Source: Burkholderia sp. OK233 (GTDB lineage: Bacteria > Pseudomonadota > Gammaproteobacteria > Burkholderiales > Burkholderiaceae). Taken from it: a stretch of 64,000 bases of DNA. Made by a program: the position numbers and the translations under genes. The DNA lies in the NCBI RefSeq assembly GCF_900230185.1, contig NZ_OCSR01000001.1:682001-746000 (forward strand), read 5' to 3'. The stretch's first letter is position 1; the number at the start of each line of letters is the position of its first letter. Below the pieces are notes generated by a model. It made no database searches. It was not told the origin of the DNA and was given only the letters and a program-made list of their open reading frames with translations. This document shows positions 27,364 through 36,068 of this stretch, piece by piece.

Positions 27364-27591
27364 TCAGCCTGTGATGCGATTGGCGAGCCGGCGGATGAGT
27401 GGCGCTGCAACGACGACGACGGGCAACATCACAGCCCACGAAAAAAGAGACGAGCGCACCCAGTGTGATACAAACGTCCCTTCCGCAACGAACTGCATGC
27501 TTGCGATCGCTGATGCCACCACAGACGTTACGCTGGCCTGAATCATGCCGAATGCAAAATGGCCATATTTTTTGGGGATCTTCAGCGTCAC
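27364..27591 (-). CDS. DUF2798 small membrane protein
   Basis: The 75-residue protein begins with GTG at 27591, with GGAAGG five bases upstream. It has two membrane segments (about residues 14-33 and 48-66) and ends in VAAPLIRRLANRI, the typical close of the DUF2798 family. KKYGHFAFGMIQASVTSVVASA matches the first helix. Its function is unknown; in other Proteobacteria it is often near regulators. The IS5 fragment abuts its 3' end, but the coding sequence looks complete. Confidence 0.8.
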   Translation of the reverse strand: MTLKIPKKYGHFAFGMIQASVTSVVASAIASMQFVAEGTFVSHWVRSSLFSWAVMLPVVVVAAPLIRRLANRITG

Positions 27592-27921
27592 TCATACCTT
27601 CCACTTTGAAAGATCTATAACTGGGTCAGCATCCTGTCCCACGACGCACTCGACCAACCTGGGAGCAAGCTTGGCGTTCTGTTTCTTCGGGCGTCGTCGC
27701 TCAACGAACCCACCGGGTGCCATCGATACCGAAAGACAACAGCGCCCCGTAGCCTTAGCCGTAGTCGTTAGCTCCCAGAGGCACCGGCAACCAGAATGCG
27801 CATTTCGACCGTCTTCGAGATATCGAATGTATTTCAACGAAGGCTTAGAGCAAGTATCTCTATGCCGTAAATGAAATTTCCAATCCGTCCGCCGGTTCGA
27901 CTGGACGCTCTTGACCTTCAC

Positions 27922-28357
27922 GATGGCTTACATCTCCTTATGCGATAAGCGTCTTCAAGAGACCTGTTCATAACTTAGGTATGGAGAATAATTGTCTTAA
28001 TTTTCGAAAGCTGGAGCTAGCTTCTTTCGAAGCTCCGCACCGATGACACGTCCGCTTCCCGGCATGCAATCCAGCCCACGTCGTCCGGAAGCGAAATACC
28101 GATGAGAAGCACCCGCTTACAACTTTTTCCGAAAGAATGAGTCCAGCCAACGTCGGCCACTGTACGGACAGACGACAGTGAAAGCAATATTCCGAGCAAG
28201 CCGAAACGGCATAATCAAAATGACTCGGCGGCCCTGTACCGATGCCGCGCCCTGCGATAACGTTAGGTTAAACAAGGCGTTCTCTTTGCTGGCCGCTTGG
28301 CACGTCGCAGCGACGAACTGGCACCCAGCCACCCAATAAACTGGAGACAGAATCGTT
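27922..28357. other. gene-free leader region of the maleylacetate reductase gene
   Basis: About 435 bases with no gene I can support. It carries several AT-rich patches and a GGAGAC ribosome site at its right end. The promoter of the maleylacetate reductase gene must lie here, but I could not pick a convincing -35/-10 pair or LysR dyad. Confidence 0.4.
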
Positions 28358-29440
28358 ATGCTGCATAATTCCTTCGTGTATGCGCCCCTGCCGGCGCGTG
28401 TAGTTTTCGGCACCGGCAGTCTTGCCCGGCTTCGTCAGGAGCTTTCGGAGTTGGCGGTGAAGCGCGCGCTAGTCGTCTGTACCCCGGAGCAAACCGCACT
28501 TGCCGACGAGGTCGCTGGGCGCCTCGGGGACCAGTTCGCCGGTATCTTCCCGAAAGCGGTAATGCACGTTCCAATCGAAGTCGCCAGGCAAGCGAGCGAT
28601 TACGCTCGTTCAATTGGAGCGGACTGCATTGTCGCTGCGGGCGGAGGTTCGACGATCGGCTTGGGCAAAGCGATCGCACTTGAATCCAACATCCCCATAC
28701 TGGCCATACCGACGACCTACGCTGGTTCTGAAATGACACCCATCTACGGGATCACAGCCAGCGGTGAGAAAAAGACCGGTCGGGACTGGAGGGTCCTACC
28801 TCGGACAGTTATCTACGACCCCACTCTTACCCTGTCGCTACCGCCACTGATGAGCGCGACCAGCGGAATTAACGCAATCGCGCATTGCGTTGAAGCGCTC
28901 TATGCGGAAAACGGCAACCCGATCATTTTCTTGATGGCTGAGGACGGCATTCGAAGCCTGGCGCATGGGCTGCCAACCATCGCGCAGCAACCGACCGACC
29001 TGCACGCCAGAACCGAGTGCCTGTACGGTGCGTGGCTCGCCGGGATGGCGTTAGGTGCCACCTCCGTGGCTCTGCACCATAAGCTGTGTCATACCCTGGG
29101 AGGGATGTTCAATCTTCCGCACGCGGAGACACACGCCGTGATCTTGCCGCATGCAGTCGCCTACAACGCCCCCGCAGTGCCCGAGGTAATGGATCGTCTG
29201 GCGCACGCCCTGAATGCAAACCATGCGGCACAAGGAATCTTTGATCTGGTCATGAGACTCGGCGCCCCCACATCGCTGGAAAGCCTTGGTGTTGCGCTTC
29301 ATGATCTTGATCGTGTCGCGGACGAGGCCATGAAGTCACCTTATCCAAACCCGCGCAAACTTGACCGTGACGCGATTCGCTCGCTGCTGGAAGACGCTTA
29401 TTTCGGCCGGAGTCCGGCGACTGAGTCGTTCGCGTACTAG
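28358..29440 (+). CDS. maleylacetate reductase (PcpE/LinF/TftE type)
   Basis: This NAD(P)H enzyme reduces maleylacetate, and 2-chloromaleylacetate with loss of chloride, to 3-oxoadipate. The 360-residue protein is a group III iron-dependent alcohol dehydrogenase fold. The start PARVVFGTGSL, the nucleotide motif GGGSTIGLGKAIAL near 90-103, IPTTYAGSEMTPIYG near 118-132, and the His cluster (AHCVEAL, HHKLCHTLGG, HAETHAV) are diagnostic of maleylacetate reductases. A GGAGACAG ribosome site lies before the ATG. It supplies the last dedicated step for both ring-cleavage routes further right. An insertion sequence sits exactly at its stop codon without changing the protein. Confidence 0.93.
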   Translation: MLHNSFVYAPLPARVVFGTGSLARLRQELSELAVKRALVVCTPEQTALADEVAGRLGDQFAGIFPKAVMHVPIEVARQASDYARSIGADCIVAAGGGSTIGLGKAIALESNIPILAIPTTYAGSEMTPIYGITASGEKKTGRDWRVLPRTVIYDPTLTLSLPPLMSATSGINAIAHCVEALYAENGNPIIFLMAEDGIRSLAHGLPTIAQQPTDLHARTECLYGAWLAGMALGATSVALHHKLCHTLGGMFNLPHAETHAVILPHAVAYNAPAVPEVMDRLAHALNANHAAQGIFDLVMRLGAPTSLESLGVALHDLDRVADEAMKSPYPNPRKLDRDAIRSLLEDAYFGRSPATESFAY

Positions 29441-29453
29441 GGCCTGTTGACAA

Positions 29454-29840
29454 TCAGCAGGTCCAGATGAAAGCAGCGGAGAGCGCAACGAATGATGAGA
29501 ATCGTTCGGAGAGCTTGTCGTAGCGGGTAGCCACGCGACGGAATTGTTTGATGCGACAGAAGAACCGTTCGACCAGATTTCGAGAGGCATACAGATGTTC
29601 ATCCAAAGGACGTTGCTCAACACGATTGGCGCGACTGGGGATGACAGCTTGAATGTCCGCCGATTCCAGATGCTGCAGGATCGCGTTCGAATCGTAGGCT
29701 TTGTCGGCAGCCAGACTGACGGGTTTCAACTCGCCCAGCAAAGGCAGGGCCTCCGGACTGTCTCCAGCCTGTCCGCCCGTCAGATGAAAGCGAGCGAGCA
29801 TCCCCAAGCCGTCGACCAGAGCGTGAATCTTGGTGCTCAA
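29454..29840 (-). CDS. IS427-group transposase, C-terminal frame (OrfB)
   Basis: This 128-residue frame carries the catalytic part of the DDE enzyme: STKIHALVDGLGMLARFHLT, LAADKAYDSNAIL (second Asp) and LVERFFCRIKQFRRVATRYDK (Glu block). It overlaps the OrfA frame at an A-rich run near 29870-29880, where a -1 shift would give the full fusion transposase, as usual in this group. It looks intact. Confidence 0.9.
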   Translation of the reverse strand: MSTKIHALVDGLGMLARFHLTGGQAGDSPEALPLLGELKPVSLAADKAYDSNAILQHLESADIQAVIPSRANRVEQRPLDEHLYASRNLVERFFCRIKQFRRVATRYDKLSERFSSFVALSAAFIWTC

Positions 29841-30220
29841 TCCGCCACGCGAGCGCCCGATTGCCTGTTCGCCTTTTTTTTCGCCGCGCCGGCGGCATGC
29901 TGGTGGGCACGCACAATCGTACTGTCAATGAAGACTTCCTCAAGGTCCGCGTCGCCCGCAAGCTCGGCGAGTACCGTATGCCATATTTGCGCCCGCGACC
30001 ATCTGGCAAAGCGTTGGTACACGCTATTCCACGTTCCAAAATCAGGCGGCAAATCGCGCCATGGGCTGCCAGTGCGCGCGATCCATAGCACGGCCTCAAC
30101 AAACAGCCGATTGTCTGCTGCGGTCCGACCCGGGTCGGTGGACTTGCCCGGCAGCAAGGGGGCGATCCGCTCGTATTGGTCATCGCTGAGCATCAGTCTT
30201 GGCATCCTGTTTTTCCGCAA
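29837..30220 (-). CDS. IS427-group transposase, N-terminal frame (OrfA)
   Basis: The 127-residue N-terminal half has MLSDDQYERIAPLLPGK, then LWIARTGSPWRDLPPDFG, WNSVYQRFARW and VFIDSTIVRAHQHAAG with the first catalytic Asp. The Ala-Lys run (AAGAAKKKANRQ) is encoded by the slippery A8 stretch used for frameshifting into OrfB. With OrfB it makes a complete transposase. Confidence 0.9.
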   Translation of the reverse strand: MRKNRMPRLMLSDDQYERIAPLLPGKSTDPGRTAADNRLFVEAVLWIARTGSPWRDLPPDFGTWNSVYQRFARWSRAQIWHTVLAELAGDADLEEVFIDSTIVRAHQHAAGAAKKKANRQSGARVAD

Positions 30221-30300
30221 AAGACAGGATGTAAACAGCTTTCCTCACAAGTTAACAGCCCCCTCGGCGATGATTGTCAACAGGCCCTAGACAATTGCAC

Positions 30301-30921
30301 ATGAAATTTTCAAAAACCATGCATGAGACGACGTGGCATCCGCCAAAAAATGCCATCACCCAAGCCTTGATATTTTTGCATGGACGAAATCAATCGCAAG
30401 CGGCCACCCTTTCGATTGCGCAGCCGTTACCGAATACGAACACATTGCTGGTCTTACCCTCAGCGCCACAGCGCTGCTGGTATCCCGGCAGCTTCCTCGC
30501 CGATACCCAGGAGAACGAGCCCTCGCTCTCCTCTGGCATTACCCACATAGACGCGGTGATCGAAAAAATCATCGAAGCCGGCCTCTCGACGGATCAGATC
30601 ATCTTAGCTGGCTTCTCCCAAGGGGCTGCTCTCGCTGCGGAATACGTGGGTAGAGTAGGCAAAGTCAAGGGGCTCATTGCGTTTTCTGGCGGACGGATCG
30701 GTCCATGGGGTTGCAATTGGGAGGAAGAAACTTCTCTCTCGGCGATGCCAATGTTGTTCTCAGTTGCGACGCGAGATCCATTTGTACCGCTAAAGCGTGT
30801 CAAGGAAACGGTCGCTCATTTCGCGCAGCGCGGCGCCAATACAATTCTGGAAACATTCGAGGAGGATGAGCACTACGTGCGCGAGTCCGAATACGCAGCT
30901 GCGCGCACTCTGTTCATGTAG
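30301..30921 (+). CDS. phospholipase/carboxylesterase-type alpha/beta hydrolase
   Basis: The 206-residue protein belongs to the Abhydrolase_2 group of small carboxylesterases. ALIFLHGRNQSQ near residue 22 sets the oxyanion hole, the nucleophile Ser is in LAGFSQGAAL near 103, the Asp probably in ATRDPFVP near 155, and the His in EEDEHYVRESE near 190. The start at 30301 is uncertain: no Shine-Dalgarno is visible, and the IS427-group element now separates the gene from the reductase gene it presumably followed. Expression may therefore depend on translation or transcription from the element. It may hydrolyse an ester form of the pathway substrate; that is inference from position. Confidence 0.8.
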   Translation: MKFSKTMHETTWHPPKNAITQALIFLHGRNQSQAATLSIAQPLPNTNTLLVLPSAPQRCWYPGSFLADTQENEPSLSSGITHIDAVIEKIIEAGLSTDQIILAGFSQGAALAAEYVGRVGKVKGLIAFSGGRIGPWGCNWEEETSLSAMPMLFSVATRDPFVPLKRVKETVAHFAQRGANTILETFEEDEHYVRESEYAAARTLFM

Positions 30922-31055
30922 ATGCGTTCAGTGTTCACGGCCTTTAAACGCGTACCGAAGGCCAATCCGGTCGCAACATATCAGCTCCTTCAGCCACCGG
31001 ATGCGGACCTCGCGCATGAAATCGGTATTGTTCAATTCCATGAAAAGTAAAGTCC

Positions 31056-32012
31056 ATGCAACCACTAAGTGTAAGAGTGACTAATAAGACAATTGAGGCT
31101 GAAGGCATTGTCAGCTTTGAACTGTCTTCCGAGGATGGCAGTTTGCTGCCTTCGTTTTCTGCCGGATCTCACATCGATGTTTATGTGAAACCTGGCGTAA
31201 TCCGGCAGTATTCGCTGTGCAATCATCCTGATGAAACGACTCGCTATCTGATTAGCGTCTTGCGCGACGCCAAGTCGCGTGGCGGGTCCGTCGCCATGCA
31301 CGATGAGGTCAACAAGGGCGATGTCATCCAAATCAGCGAGCCGCGGAACCATTTTCAACTGGTACGCGCCAAACGGACTCTCCTTTTTGCCGGTGGAATC
31401 GGTGTTACACCGTTATTGTGCATGGCCGAGCGCCTCGCGAATACGGGCGCGGACTTCGAGATGCACTACTGCACGCGCTCGCCCGCGCATACGGCTTTTC
31501 AGCGTCGCATCATCGCCGCGGCGTTCGCCGAAAGAGTACATTTCCACTTCGACGATGGTCACGCTTCACAGCGGCTAGCCCTGGCACCGCTGCTCGCGGA
31601 AGCATCGGACAATACCCATATCTACGTTTGTGGTCCAGCAGGCTTTATCAGTTGGGTCACCGGAACCGCGAAGGCCAGCGGCTGGCTCGACGACAGAATC
31701 CATACCGAATACTTCGGCGCTGGTGCAACCGACAAGTCTGCTGATCGAAGTTTTTCTGTAAGGATTGCAAGCACCGGTCTGGTCGTTTCGATCCCAGCGG
31801 ACGAACCAGTCACCACTGTGCTTGCCCGGCACGGCATAGAAATTCCAATATCATGCGAACAAGGTGTCTGCGGCACGTGTTTGACGCGGGTACTTGAAGG
31901 TGAACCGGAACACCATGATCTCTACATGACCGAAGAAGAAAGAGCGAAGAATAATCAATTTACGCCATGCTGCTCACGTGCCCGAAGTTCATTGCTTGTC
32001 CTCGATCTGTAG
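31056..32012 (+). CDS. VanB/phthalate-dioxygenase-reductase-type oxidoreductase
   Basis: This electron donor for Rieske oxygenases contains FMN, NAD and a C-terminal plant-type [2Fe-2S] domain in one chain. The 318-residue order is typical of the PDR family: flavin motif RQYSLCN near residues 49-55, NAD motif FAGGIGVTPLL near 110-120, the VCGPAGFI block near 188, and the cluster ligands in SCEQGVCGTC with the distal Cys in TPCCS. It lacks its own oxygenase here; the only VanA-type Rieske oxygenase in the region is at 43187, about 11 kb away, so the two are predicted partners in an O-demethylase. It is transcribed after the esterase gene. Confidence 0.92.
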   Translation: MQPLSVRVTNKTIEAEGIVSFELSSEDGSLLPSFSAGSHIDVYVKPGVIRQYSLCNHPDETTRYLISVLRDAKSRGGSVAMHDEVNKGDVIQISEPRNHFQLVRAKRTLLFAGGIGVTPLLCMAERLANTGADFEMHYCTRSPAHTAFQRRIIAAAFAERVHFHFDDGHASQRLALAPLLAEASDNTHIYVCGPAGFISWVTGTAKASGWLDDRIHTEYFGAGATDKSADRSFSVRIASTGLVVSIPADEPVTTVLARHGIEIPISCEQGVCGTCLTRVLEGEPEHHDLYMTEEERAKNNQFTPCCSRARSSLLVLDL

Positions 32013-32148
32013 GTGGTTGTTGAAACGCTGTACACATAGTCGGCAAGGCTCGCCTGAAAGCCGGCGATTAATTCCCGCACCTGATCGATTAGAGAATACT
32101 GCCTCGGATATTCTTCCCTGGATCTACGCTGTTCGCCCCCTGACTCCG

Positions 32149-32889
32149 ATGATAAACCTGCCCGATCTCGATCTGGAGCTAATCTCCGTATTCGAGGCAA
32201 TGCTAAAGTTCAAGAGTGTAAGTCGAGCAGCGAATGAGCTAAATACGTCACAACCTGCTTTAAGCCAGGCATTAGCCAAGTTGCGCCTCCATTTCAGCGA
32301 CCAACTTTTTGTTCGCACATCGGAAGGCATGATACCTACACCTTGTGCAGTGGCACTTGCACCTCCATTGCTTAAAATTCTCAGAATTTATCGCGAGCAA
32401 GTTCAGCAGCGGTCGTCATTCGATCCTGCCACAAGCGAGCAGCTGTTTTCCATCGCCGCGTCCGACATCGGGGAGCTCATATTCATCCCCGCTCTAATTC
32501 AAACACTTGCGACTATGGCACCGAGAATTCAGCTACGTGCGAATCGACTCGAGGGCGGATCACTACTCGAGTCTTTGCAGACCGGGGATGTTGACATGGC
32601 AATCGGCAGCTTTCCAAGCCTTGAGGCAGGGATCCACGAAAGACGCCTCTTCACGGAACGCTACGTATGCCTGGTGAGAGAAGGCCATCCCGCTATTCGC
32701 GACCAATTGACTGAAGATGCTTTCCTCTCTGGTTCACACATCCTTGTCGAAGCGCACGCGGTCGGCCATATTCACCTTCGCGCCGAACGAACACTTCGAA
32801 AGCTGATCTCTTCTCACATGATAAAGGCTAGTTCGCAAAGCTTTCTAGTTGGTGCCTTCCTGCTTAATTCGACAGACTGTAACCGCTAA
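32149..32889 (+). pseudogene. LysR-type regulator truncated at the C-terminus
   Basis: The protein from ATG 32149 has the LysR winged helix (FKSVSRAANELNTSQPALSQ) and most of an effector domain, but stops at 246 residues instead of about 300. Its last good match to the paralog at 45402-46430 is SFLVGAFLLNSTD, after which the frame meets a stop where the paralog continues HVLTIPSAAALALAP. The two share FDPATS and related blocks, so they are duplicated regulators of the same PcpR-like group. The lost part covers the final strands of the second subdomain; it may still bind DNA without sensing. The ribosome site is weak. Confidence 0.65.
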
Positions 32890-32949
32890 GTGATCTCCTG
32901 TATGTTCTTAGGCCCGGTCACCGGGATTCGCCCCATCCGGACATACCAA

Positions 32950-33195
32950 TCAACCGACATGTGCATAAGGGCTTATTGTCAAACGGGCCGTCTCGGGTGG
33001 GAACACGTACCAGAAGCCGTCATCGTGCCGGAAGAAAAACAGGGCAACCGCGCCTTCCGCCTGCTGCGCCTCGACGCGTACATAGCGCCTCACGTTATGG
33101 CGTGTGTGACTGAATCGCATTACTCGAATCGGCGTCGCCAAGGTTGGACTCAGCCATTTTTCAATCAGCAAACGCAAGGATTTTTCCGCTCTCAT
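32950..33195 (-). CDS. small conserved hypothetical protein, left copy of a flanking pair
   Basis: From ATG 33195 the protein is about 81 residues (86 with the TTG at 33210). It starts RAEKSLRLLIEKWLSPT and has a core LFFFRHDDGFWYVFPP. A homologous gene is at 47647-47907 on the same strand, with SLRWLIDKWLAPT and IFFFRHDDGCWCVFPP. Shared motif order over the whole length shows both encode related proteins under selection. The function is unknown. The pair brackets the catabolic core of this region. Confidence 0.62.
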   Translation of the reverse strand: MRAEKSLRLLIEKWLSPTLATPIRVMRFSHTRHNVRRYVRVEAQQAEGAVALFFFRHDDGFWYVFPPETARLTISPYAHVG

Positions 33196-33365
33196 CGACT
33201 TCTCCGTCAACCTCGTTCCGATTGGTTCCTCGCGTCAAACTCAACTTATCGACAGCTCCGAATGAACAAGCTCGACAAACGCGAAAACGCATCCGTCAAT
33301 CAATTACATCGGACTGCTTATACTAAAGACCAGAAGCAGCGTCGATCCGATGGCACTACGACCAT

Positions 33366-34718
33366 TCATCCAGCGATACGCATCGTGACAAATTCTTCCG
33401 CTGCAGTGGGATGTACGCCAATCGTGGAGTCGAATTGGGCCTTCGTAGCGCCCATTCCAACGGCGATCGCTACGCCTTGAATGATTTCAGCCGCGTCCCG
33501 TCCCACCATGTGCGCGCCGACGATCCGCTGCGTGGCGCTGTCCACCACCAGTTTCATGAAAGTCTTTTCGTCACGTCCCGACAGCGTATGACGCAACGGT
33601 CTGAAAGTAGAACGGTAAATATCCACCTCAGCATATTTCTTTCGGGCGTCTGCTTCTGGCAATCCAACCGTCGCCACCTCGGGCTGACTGAATACTGCCG
33701 ACGGCACCGTATCGTATGTGATAGGCGTCGTTGGCAAACTGCTGAACAGCGTCGTCGCCAGCTTCGCCCCCTCACGGATAGCAACCGGTGTCAGCTGGAT
33801 CCGGTCGGTCACATCCCCGATCGCATGAATTGAGTCGATGTTTGTCCTCGACCACTCATCAACCACGACCGCCCCATTTTCCTTCAAAGCTACGCCGACG
33901 TCTGCAAGGCCCAGGCCTTGCGTATTCGGCGCGCGCCCGGTTGCATACAAAACGGCGTTGTAGTCATCGTGGGTGCCATTCGCGAGAAAGATCCTCACGG
34001 ATTCCGCCGAGATTCTCTCCAGTGCCGAGACCTCGGTGCGGGTACGAATCACCACACCTTTCTTCTTCATTTCCACAGCCAGCGTGTCGCGGACGTCATC
34101 ATCGAAACCGCGCAAGATCCGATCACCTCGGTAAAGCACATCGACACGCGCGCCCAAGCCATTGAATATGCCTGCGAGCTCAAGCGCAATGTAGCCGCCA
34201 CCCACTATCGCGATCCTCTCGGGAAACTTTGGAAGATCCAGCGCTTCGTTCGAACTGATCGCATGCTCGATTCCCGGGATGTCGGGCATCACTGGTCGTG
34301 ATCCCGTTGCGACGACAATATGTTGCGCGCTGATCCGCTCGCCGCCGGCCTCCACGCAATGGCTGCCGCTGACGGTGGCGCGGCCATCAAAGAGAGAAAC
34401 GCCCGAGTTCGCAAGGAGATTCAGATAGACACCGTTGAGTCGGTCAATTTCGAGCCCCTTTCTCTCGATCAGCTCACTCCACGAGAAGGTCCCGGGTTCA
34501 AAGTGCCAGCCGTAGCCCGCCGCATCCTCCAATTCTTCCTTGTAATGCGAGGCATAAACCAACAGCTTCTTCGGAACGCATCCCTGGATAACACACGTAC
34601 CGCCTACTCGACTCTCTTCGGCGATCGCCACACGCGCGCCGTATGCGGCAGCCATGCGGCTTAAGCGCACGCCGCCAGATCCCGCTCCGATCACGAACAA
34701 GTCATAGTCGAAATTCAT
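33366..34718 (-). CDS. gor: glutathione-disulfide reductase
   Basis: This flavoenzyme regenerates reduced glutathione with NADPH. The 450-residue protein starts with the FAD motif VIGAGSGGVR, then the redox-active disulfide Cys42/Cys47 in GGTCVIQGCVPKK, which is the glutathione reductase rather than lipoamide dehydrogenase form. The NADPH motif IVGGGYIALELAGIF lies near 168-182, and the C-terminal IGVHPTAAEEFVTM supplies the catalytic His-Glu pair. It is last in a minus-strand set fdhA-GST-GST-gor. Its presence beside PcpC- and PcpF-like enzymes, which consume two GSH per turnover, makes a self-contained glutathione cycle likely. Confidence 0.92.
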   Translation of the reverse strand: MNFDYDLFVIGAGSGGVRLSRMAAAYGARVAIAEESRVGGTCVIQGCVPKKLLVYASHYKEELEDAAGYGWHFEPGTFSWSELIERKGLEIDRLNGVYLNLLANSGVSLFDGRATVSGSHCVEAGGERISAQHIVVATGSRPVMPDIPGIEHAISSNEALDLPKFPERIAIVGGGYIALELAGIFNGLGARVDVLYRGDRILRGFDDDVRDTLAVEMKKKGVVIRTRTEVSALERISAESVRIFLANGTHDDYNAVLYATGRAPNTQGLGLADVGVALKENGAVVVDEWSRTNIDSIHAIGDVTDRIQLTPVAIREGAKLATTLFSSLPTTPITYDTVPSAVFSQPEVATVGLPEADARKKYAEVDIYRSTFRPLRHTLSGRDEKTFMKLVVDSATQRIVGAHMVGRDAAEIIQGVAIAVGMGATKAQFDSTIGVHPTAAEEFVTMRIAG

Positions 34719-34756
34719 CTCTTTGGTTCCCGCGTTTCCAACATCTGATTGATGTC

Positions 34757-35383
34757 TTAAGTCAGTTTGATCTCAAACCCACGCTGGACACGTGGCCGAG
34801 CCATAAGACTGCTGTACCAGCGGTTCACCTGAGGGAAGTCCCGAAGATCGACCTGGTGCCGCTCGTGCCGCCACGCCCAACCCAGCACCGCGAAGTCCGC
34901 AATCGACAGTTCTCCTGCAATAAACTCCGACCGGCCCAATTGCAGATCGAGCACCCCATAAAGCCGACGGGTTTCATCACTGAAACGCTTCAAACCGTAT
35001 CGCCGATCAACTTCCTCCTTAAGACTGAGAAAGTGGTGCACCTGTCCCGGCATCGGGCCAAAACCGCCCACTTGCCACATTAGCCATTCCAGAACCGAAG
35101 CACGCTTACGCACATCAGTGGGCAGGAACTGTCCAGACTTCTCAGCCAGGTAAAGGAGGATCGCACCTGATTCGAATACGCTAATCGGTTTCCCATCGGC
35201 GCTGCGCGGATCCACAATGGCGGGAATCTTGTTGTTCGGGCTGATCCTCAAAAACTCAGGCTCATGTTGCCGTCCCTTTGTAATATCGACGGGCTCCACG
35301 ACGTAGGGCACGGCCATCTCTTCCAGGGCGACGCTGATCTTACGGGCATTGGGTGTATTCCAGGCGTAAAGGGTGATCGTCAT
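34757..35383 (-). CDS. glutathione S-transferase, Nu-class/YfcG-like
   Basis: The 208-residue protein has a thioredoxin-fold N-terminus with TPNARKISVALEE, the Thr-Pro-Asn arrangement of YfcG/YghU-type Nu-class GSTs, which act as disulfide-bond reductases. The glutathione-binding FESGAILLYLAE follows near residue 70, and an all-helical C-terminal domain includes FIAGELSIADFAVLGWAW. It is 38 bp from gor. It may reduce glutathionyl adducts or quinone by-products of the pathway, but could also be a lignin beta-etherase-type helper; sequence alone does not decide. Confidence 0.88.
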   Translation of the reverse strand: MTITLYAWNTPNARKISVALEEMAVPYVVEPVDITKGRQHEPEFLRISPNNKIPAIVDPRSADGKPISVFESGAILLYLAEKSGQFLPTDVRKRASVLEWLMWQVGGFGPMPGQVHHFLSLKEEVDRRYGLKRFSDETRRLYGVLDLQLGRSEFIAGELSIADFAVLGWAWRHERHQVDLRDFPQVNRWYSSLMARPRVQRGFEIKLT

Positions 35384-35419
35384 GTTGCTTGCACCTCGTC
35401 GCTTGCGGGCCGGTAGTGG

Positions 35420-36049
35420 TTAGCTCAGTGGCACAGCGATGTGGCGCCGGAACCCCGCGCGCACTGCAATACGTTCGTACCACGATGCCAGCGCCGGCAA
35501 ATCCGGCAGTTCCACGCCTTCCAGGCCAAACCACCGTCGTGCGTATGTGCCGAGAGCGATATCGCCTATCGAGAAATGATCACCTTCGATCCACCGCCGC
35601 GATGCCAGGTATTTGTCCAGCATGGCCCAATGCACACCGACCGAACGGAAGTCAGCCTCTAACGTGGCCATGTCGCGCTGCTCTGCGGGCGTGCGCACGA
35701 GCGCCACGAACACTGTCCTCTCGGCCGGCGCGAGCGTGGATAGTGTCCAGTCAAGCCACCGATCGATGCTGGCGCGCACCGGCGGCGAGTTCGCATACAG
35801 ATCTGTATCGCCTCCGTATTGAAGCGCCAGATAACGCAAGATCGAGTTGGACTCCCACAGTACAAAGTCTTTATCGACCAACGTCGGCACCCGGCCGTTC
35901 GGGTTCATCGCAAGGTAATCGGCATCCTTGTTGCGGCCATGTTGCATGCCCGCATCGATCCGATCAAACGGCAAAGACAGTTCTTCGCAAAGCCACAACA
36001 CCTTCTGCACATTCACCGAATTTGCGCGGCCCCAAATTGTCAACATCAC
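35420..36049 (-). CDS. glutathione S-transferase (GstB-like)
   Basis: The 209-residue protein has WGRANSVNVQKVLWLCEE at the N-terminus, NPNGRVPTLVDKDFVLWESNSILRYLA as the glutathione site, and a helical C-terminus with WIEGDHFSIGDIALGTYARRW. This places it in the GstB/bacterial theta-like group, some members of which dehalogenate. It is encoded between fdhA and the Nu-class GST on the same strand. Its substrate is unknown; cofactor supply from the adjacent gor gene is likely. Confidence 0.88.
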   Translation of the reverse strand: MMLTIWGRANSVNVQKVLWLCEELSLPFDRIDAGMQHGRNKDADYLAMNPNGRVPTLVDKDFVLWESNSILRYLALQYGGDTDLYANSPPVRASIDRWLDWTLSTLAPAERTVFVALVRTPAEQRDMATLEADFRSVGVHWAMLDKYLASRRWIEGDHFSIGDIALGTYARRWFGLEGVELPDLPALASWYERIAVRAGFRRHIAVPLS

Positions 36050-36068
36050 GCACTCCTAGATTCACAAG

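Larger units (their letters stand above)
29441..30286. mobile_element. IS5-family (IS427-group) insertion sequence inserted at the maleylacetate reductase stop codon
   Basis: The ends GGCCTGTTGACAATC (29441) and, on the other strand, GGCCTGTTGACAATC (30286) are identical over 15 bp. Both sides carry CTAG (29437-29440 and 30287-30290), an apparent 4-bp target duplication; because CTAG is palindromic the exact boundary may be off by a base or two. The TAG of the left copy is the stop codon of the reductase gene. Removing the element rejoins that gene to the esterase gene with 10 bases between. Confidence 0.85.

Noticed and set aside
27592..27921. 109-residue minus-strand frame upstream of DUF2798 with a GTG start and an AAGGAG 12 bases upstream
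   Set aside because: Very Arg/Cys-rich, no recognisable family or secondary-structure pattern, and the ribosome-site spacing is too long; likely a shadow of non-coding sequence.
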